Assembly (NCBI GenBank): GCA_001751155.1
Contig: MAXR01000218.1
Span: forward strand, 1 to 7,383
DNA: 7,383 bases
Direction: 5' to 3'
Source: Desulfuromonadales bacterium C00003068
GTDB lineage: Bacteria > Desulfobacterota > Desulfuromonadia > Desulfuromonadales > Desulfuromonadaceae
The notes beneath the pieces were generated by a model. It ran no database searches. It saw only the letters and a list, made by a program, of their open reading frames with translations, and was not told where the DNA came from. The translations under genes and the position numbers were made by a program. This document shows, in pieces, positions 5,865 to 7,383 of this stretch. The first letter of the stretch is position 1, and the number at the start of each line of letters is the position of its first letter.

Positions 5865-6377
5865 ATGAAAAATTATCGTAAAAAACTTAATAGTGTCATT
5901 TTATTGGTCTGCGTCGCGCTGTTTATTCCGACCGTTAGCAGCGCAACACCAGAAAACACTCAGTTGAATCAACAGCAGACGACAGAATCTTTCTCAAGAA
6001 GCGACGTACTGCCCCTTGAAAAAAAAGGAAACATTCTAAATATCATTTTGGACAAAGCCCCAGCGATCTCAACCGAACGGGGAACGTTAGTTATCGAAGC
6101 ATTTCACGATCTCAACAAGAATCAACAACGCGATGATTCTGAACCGAATCTATACGATGCAATTTCGTGTACATTAGATGACATCGACTACTTGATTCCT
6201 GCGTTTATCCCTGCCCTTGATTACAATGCGCGTTACAAGATTAGCTGTCAGGGAACGGCTGAGTTTCAACCGACGATTAATCAAAAAAATGTCCTTATTG
6301 CTCGACGTGGTCAAATCATCTCTATGGTTATCCCTTGTCAAAGTAGTTCACCCAAAACGGTTACAACACCCAAGTAA
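5865..6377 (+). CDS. Small exported protein with an SdrD-B/EF-hand-like DxNxN motif, function unknown
   Basis: I do not recognise a named family. From the ATG at 5865 the product has 170 residues. A basic N-terminus and hydrophobic core form a signal peptide (about 1-27, ending VSSA). A Gln/Thr/Ser-rich linker follows to about residue 55, then a beta-rich domain. The segment GTLVIEAFHDLNKNQQRDDSEP (73-94) has the spacing of the metal-binding turn in SdrD B-type repeats: Asp82, Asn84, Asn86, Asp90 and Glu93. Three cysteines in the mature part (102, 128, 158) could form a disulfide. The frame can be opened further upstream at a TTG (5829), but that triplet belongs to TTGACA and no ribosome binding site precedes either start. 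A periplasmic or secreted structural role is the most that can be said. It stands alone between the divergent peroxidase gene and rpoH. Confidence 0.7.
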   Translation: MKNYRKKLNSVILLVCVALFIPTVSSATPENTQLNQQQTTESFSRSDVLPLEKKGNILNIILDKAPAISTERGTLVIEAFHDLNKNQQRDDSEPNLYDAISCTLDDIDYLIPAFIPALDYNARYKISCQGTAEFQPTINQKNVLIARRGQIISMVIPCQSSSPKTVTTPK

Positions 6378-6387
6378 AACAAATAAA

Positions 6388-6416
6388 TACAGCGTACTAC
6401 CGCTGTACAATATTTT
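6388..6416 (+). terminator. Weak intrinsic terminator after the small exported protein gene
   Basis: TACAGCG (6388-6394) pairs with CGCTGTA (6401-6407) around a six-base loop, followed by CAATATTTT. It lies 11 bases after the stop codon. The T-tract is imperfect, so some read-through into rpoH is possible. Confidence 0.5.
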
Positions 6417-6417
6417 A

Positions 6418-6444
6418 TTAGCACTCTGTGGCAACGAGTGCTAA
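6418..6444 (+). promoter_or_regulatory. CIRCE element (HrcA operator) upstream of rpoH
   Basis: TTAGCACTC (6418-6426), nine spacer bases, then GAGTGCTAA (6436-6444): this matches the CIRCE consensus TTAGCACTC-N9-GAGTGCTAA at all 18 positions. HrcA binds CIRCE and represses chaperone genes until heat shock. It stands 46 bases before the rpoH start codon. Two promoter placements are compatible with repression. TACAAT at 6406-6411 could be a -10 box just upstream of CIRCE. Alternatively TAAAAT (6442-6447), with an extended TGC before it, would overlap CIRCE and use TTAGCA (6418-6423) as the -35 box, 18 bases away. Confidence 0.96.
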
Positions 6445-6490
6445 AATGGTGCTTCTACACTCACACTACTAATGAGCAGAGGTGCTATCA

Positions 6491-7381
6491 ATGAATCATC
6501 TACCTATTGCGTTAGATTCGTTTGAACAATACATGTCTCAAATCAATCATTTCGAACCGCTGGACCGAGCGACTGAAGAGAAACTGGCATGGCAATACAA
6601 GGAAAACAACGACCTTGATGCGGCACATCAGCTAACCTGTGCAAATTTGCGCTTTGTTGTCAAGGTGGCCTACGAATACCGCGCTTACGGTTTAAAGTTG
6701 ATCGACTTAATTCAAGAGGGCAATATTGGCCTGATGATGGCGATCAAAAAATTTGACCCAGCGCGAAATATTCGCTTGATAAGTTATGCGGTATGGTGGA
6801 TTCGTGCCTATATGCATAATTATATTATGAGTAGTTGGTCGTTGGTTAAAATTGGCACCACTCAGGCACAAAAAAAACTGTTCTTTAAATTGCGCCAAAC
6901 ACGTGATGCCATCAAGCAACTTGCGGGCTCTGATCAATACAGCGATGACACCAGTGAAATTGCCAAACAATTAAATGTGAGCTGCCGGGCTGTTGAAGAG
7001 ATGAGCTTACGCATGAGTGGCAGAGATAGTTCGCTCGATATGACGCTAGCTCCAGATAGTGACACCAGCCATATCGAAAACTTGGCGGATCAACGTTGTG
7101 ACCAAGAACAAAGCCTTATCACTTTTGAGTCGAATCAATTACGCAGCCAATCAATTCATCTGGCACTGTCAGCACTGAATGAACGCGAACAGTACATCAT
7201 AACAAAGCGACTGCTTGATGAAGATTCAATGACGCTTCAACAACTGGCCGACTATTATGGGATCAGTAAAGAGAGAGTTCGCCAACTGGAGAAAAGGGCT
7301 TTAGAAAAATTAAAAGATCAATTAATTGAAACGTGCCATTTAGAAGAAAATAACCTTGAGTCCTCTAGCGGCTTGTTTTAG
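6491..7381 (+). CDS. rpoH: Heat-shock sigma factor RpoH (sigma-32)
   Basis: This complete 296-residue sigma-70-family protein directs RNA polymerase to heat-shock promoters. Region 2 spans about 47-116, with NLRFVVKVA (52-60), LIQEGNIGLMMAIKKFDP (73-90) and the YAVWWIRAYMHNYIM segment (99-113). The RpoH-specific box QKKLFFKLR (127-135) follows and separates it from RpoD and RpoS. Region 3 covers about 150-210. Region 4 runs from about 222 to 277, with the promoter-reading helix-turn-helix at about 248-272 (TLQQLADYYGISKERVRQLEKRALEKL). No region 1.1 is present, as expected. The ATG at 6491 is preferred over an in-frame GTG at 6482, because AGAGG (6478-6482) then sits eight bases upstream as the ribosome binding site. 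A perfect CIRCE element lies just upstream, so HrcA probably represses it. The acidic, Ser-rich C-terminal tail (279-296) extends past region 4. Confidence 0.95.
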   Translation: MNHLPIALDSFEQYMSQINHFEPLDRATEEKLAWQYKENNDLDAAHQLTCANLRFVVKVAYEYRAYGLKLIDLIQEGNIGLMMAIKKFDPARNIRLISYAVWWIRAYMHNYIMSSWSLVKIGTTQAQKKLFFKLRQTRDAIKQLAGSDQYSDDTSEIAKQLNVSCRAVEEMSLRMSGRDSSLDMTLAPDSDTSHIENLADQRCDQEQSLITFESNQLRSQSIHLALSALNEREQYIITKRLLDEDSMTLQQLADYYGISKERVRQLEKRALEKLKDQLIETCHLEENNLESSSGLF

Positions 7382-7383
7382 TA

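Noticed and set aside
6428..6445. Sigma-54-like TGGCA/TGC pattern inside the CIRCE region
   Set aside because: The GG and GC dinucleotides are 10 rather than 12 bases apart, and the sequence is fully explained by CIRCE.
6482..6490. GTG start for rpoH at 6482
   Set aside because: It overlaps the AGAGG ribosome binding site that serves the ATG at 6491.

Overview
The window looks like chromosomal DNA from an anaerobic, respiring Gram-negative bacterium. The best guess is Desulfuromonadia (the Desulfuromonas/Pelobacter/Geobacter group). This is inferred from gene families only: a GlcF-type Fe-S subunit, a MacA-like di-heme peroxidase, an LbtU-like outer-membrane porin paired with an exported CbiK cobaltochelatase, and a CIRCE-controlled RpoH. 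Base composition is moderate and even, and no phage or complete insertion sequence is visible.

Layout. (1) 3-728 (+) is the C-terminal part of a glycolate/lactate oxidase iron-sulfur subunit. It converges on a FadR-type GntR regulator at 924-1652 (-), and hairpins at 754-792 and 863-894 separate the two. (2) 1653-2230 has no gene but is dense in regulation: a probable promoter (1799-1828), a cobalamin riboswitch aptamer (1837-2020), a linker with several possible stems, and a perfect intrinsic terminator (2151-2190) acting as an attenuator. (3) The riboswitch controls a two-gene operon: an outer-membrane beta-barrel (2231-3412) and a signal-peptide-bearing sirohydrochlorin cobaltochelatase CbiK (3433-4392). 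(4) 4406-4555 is a 150-bp element with 15-bp near-perfect terminal inverted repeats and a large internal palindrome, resembling a MITE. A bidirectional terminator (4565-4599) follows it. (5) A di-heme cytochrome c peroxidase (4620-5687, -) has a good sigma-70 promoter and an inverted repeat in its leader. (6) A small exported protein with an SdrD-B/EF-hand-like motif (5865-6377, +) precedes a perfect CIRCE element (6418-6444) and a complete rpoH heat-shock sigma factor (6491-7381).

How the parts work together. When cellular B12 is low, the riboswitch should allow read-through into the porin and CbiK genes. The likely logic is that the porin admits a metal, chelate or tetrapyrrole across the outer membrane while exported CbiK handles cobalt or a tetrapyrrole in the periplasm. 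This B12-responsive pair of an outer-membrane channel and a periplasmic chelatase is the most interesting system here. The second is the double heat-shock circuit, in which an HrcA operator sits directly on rpoH. The carbon-oxidation genes, the peroxidase and the small secreted protein look like independent units.
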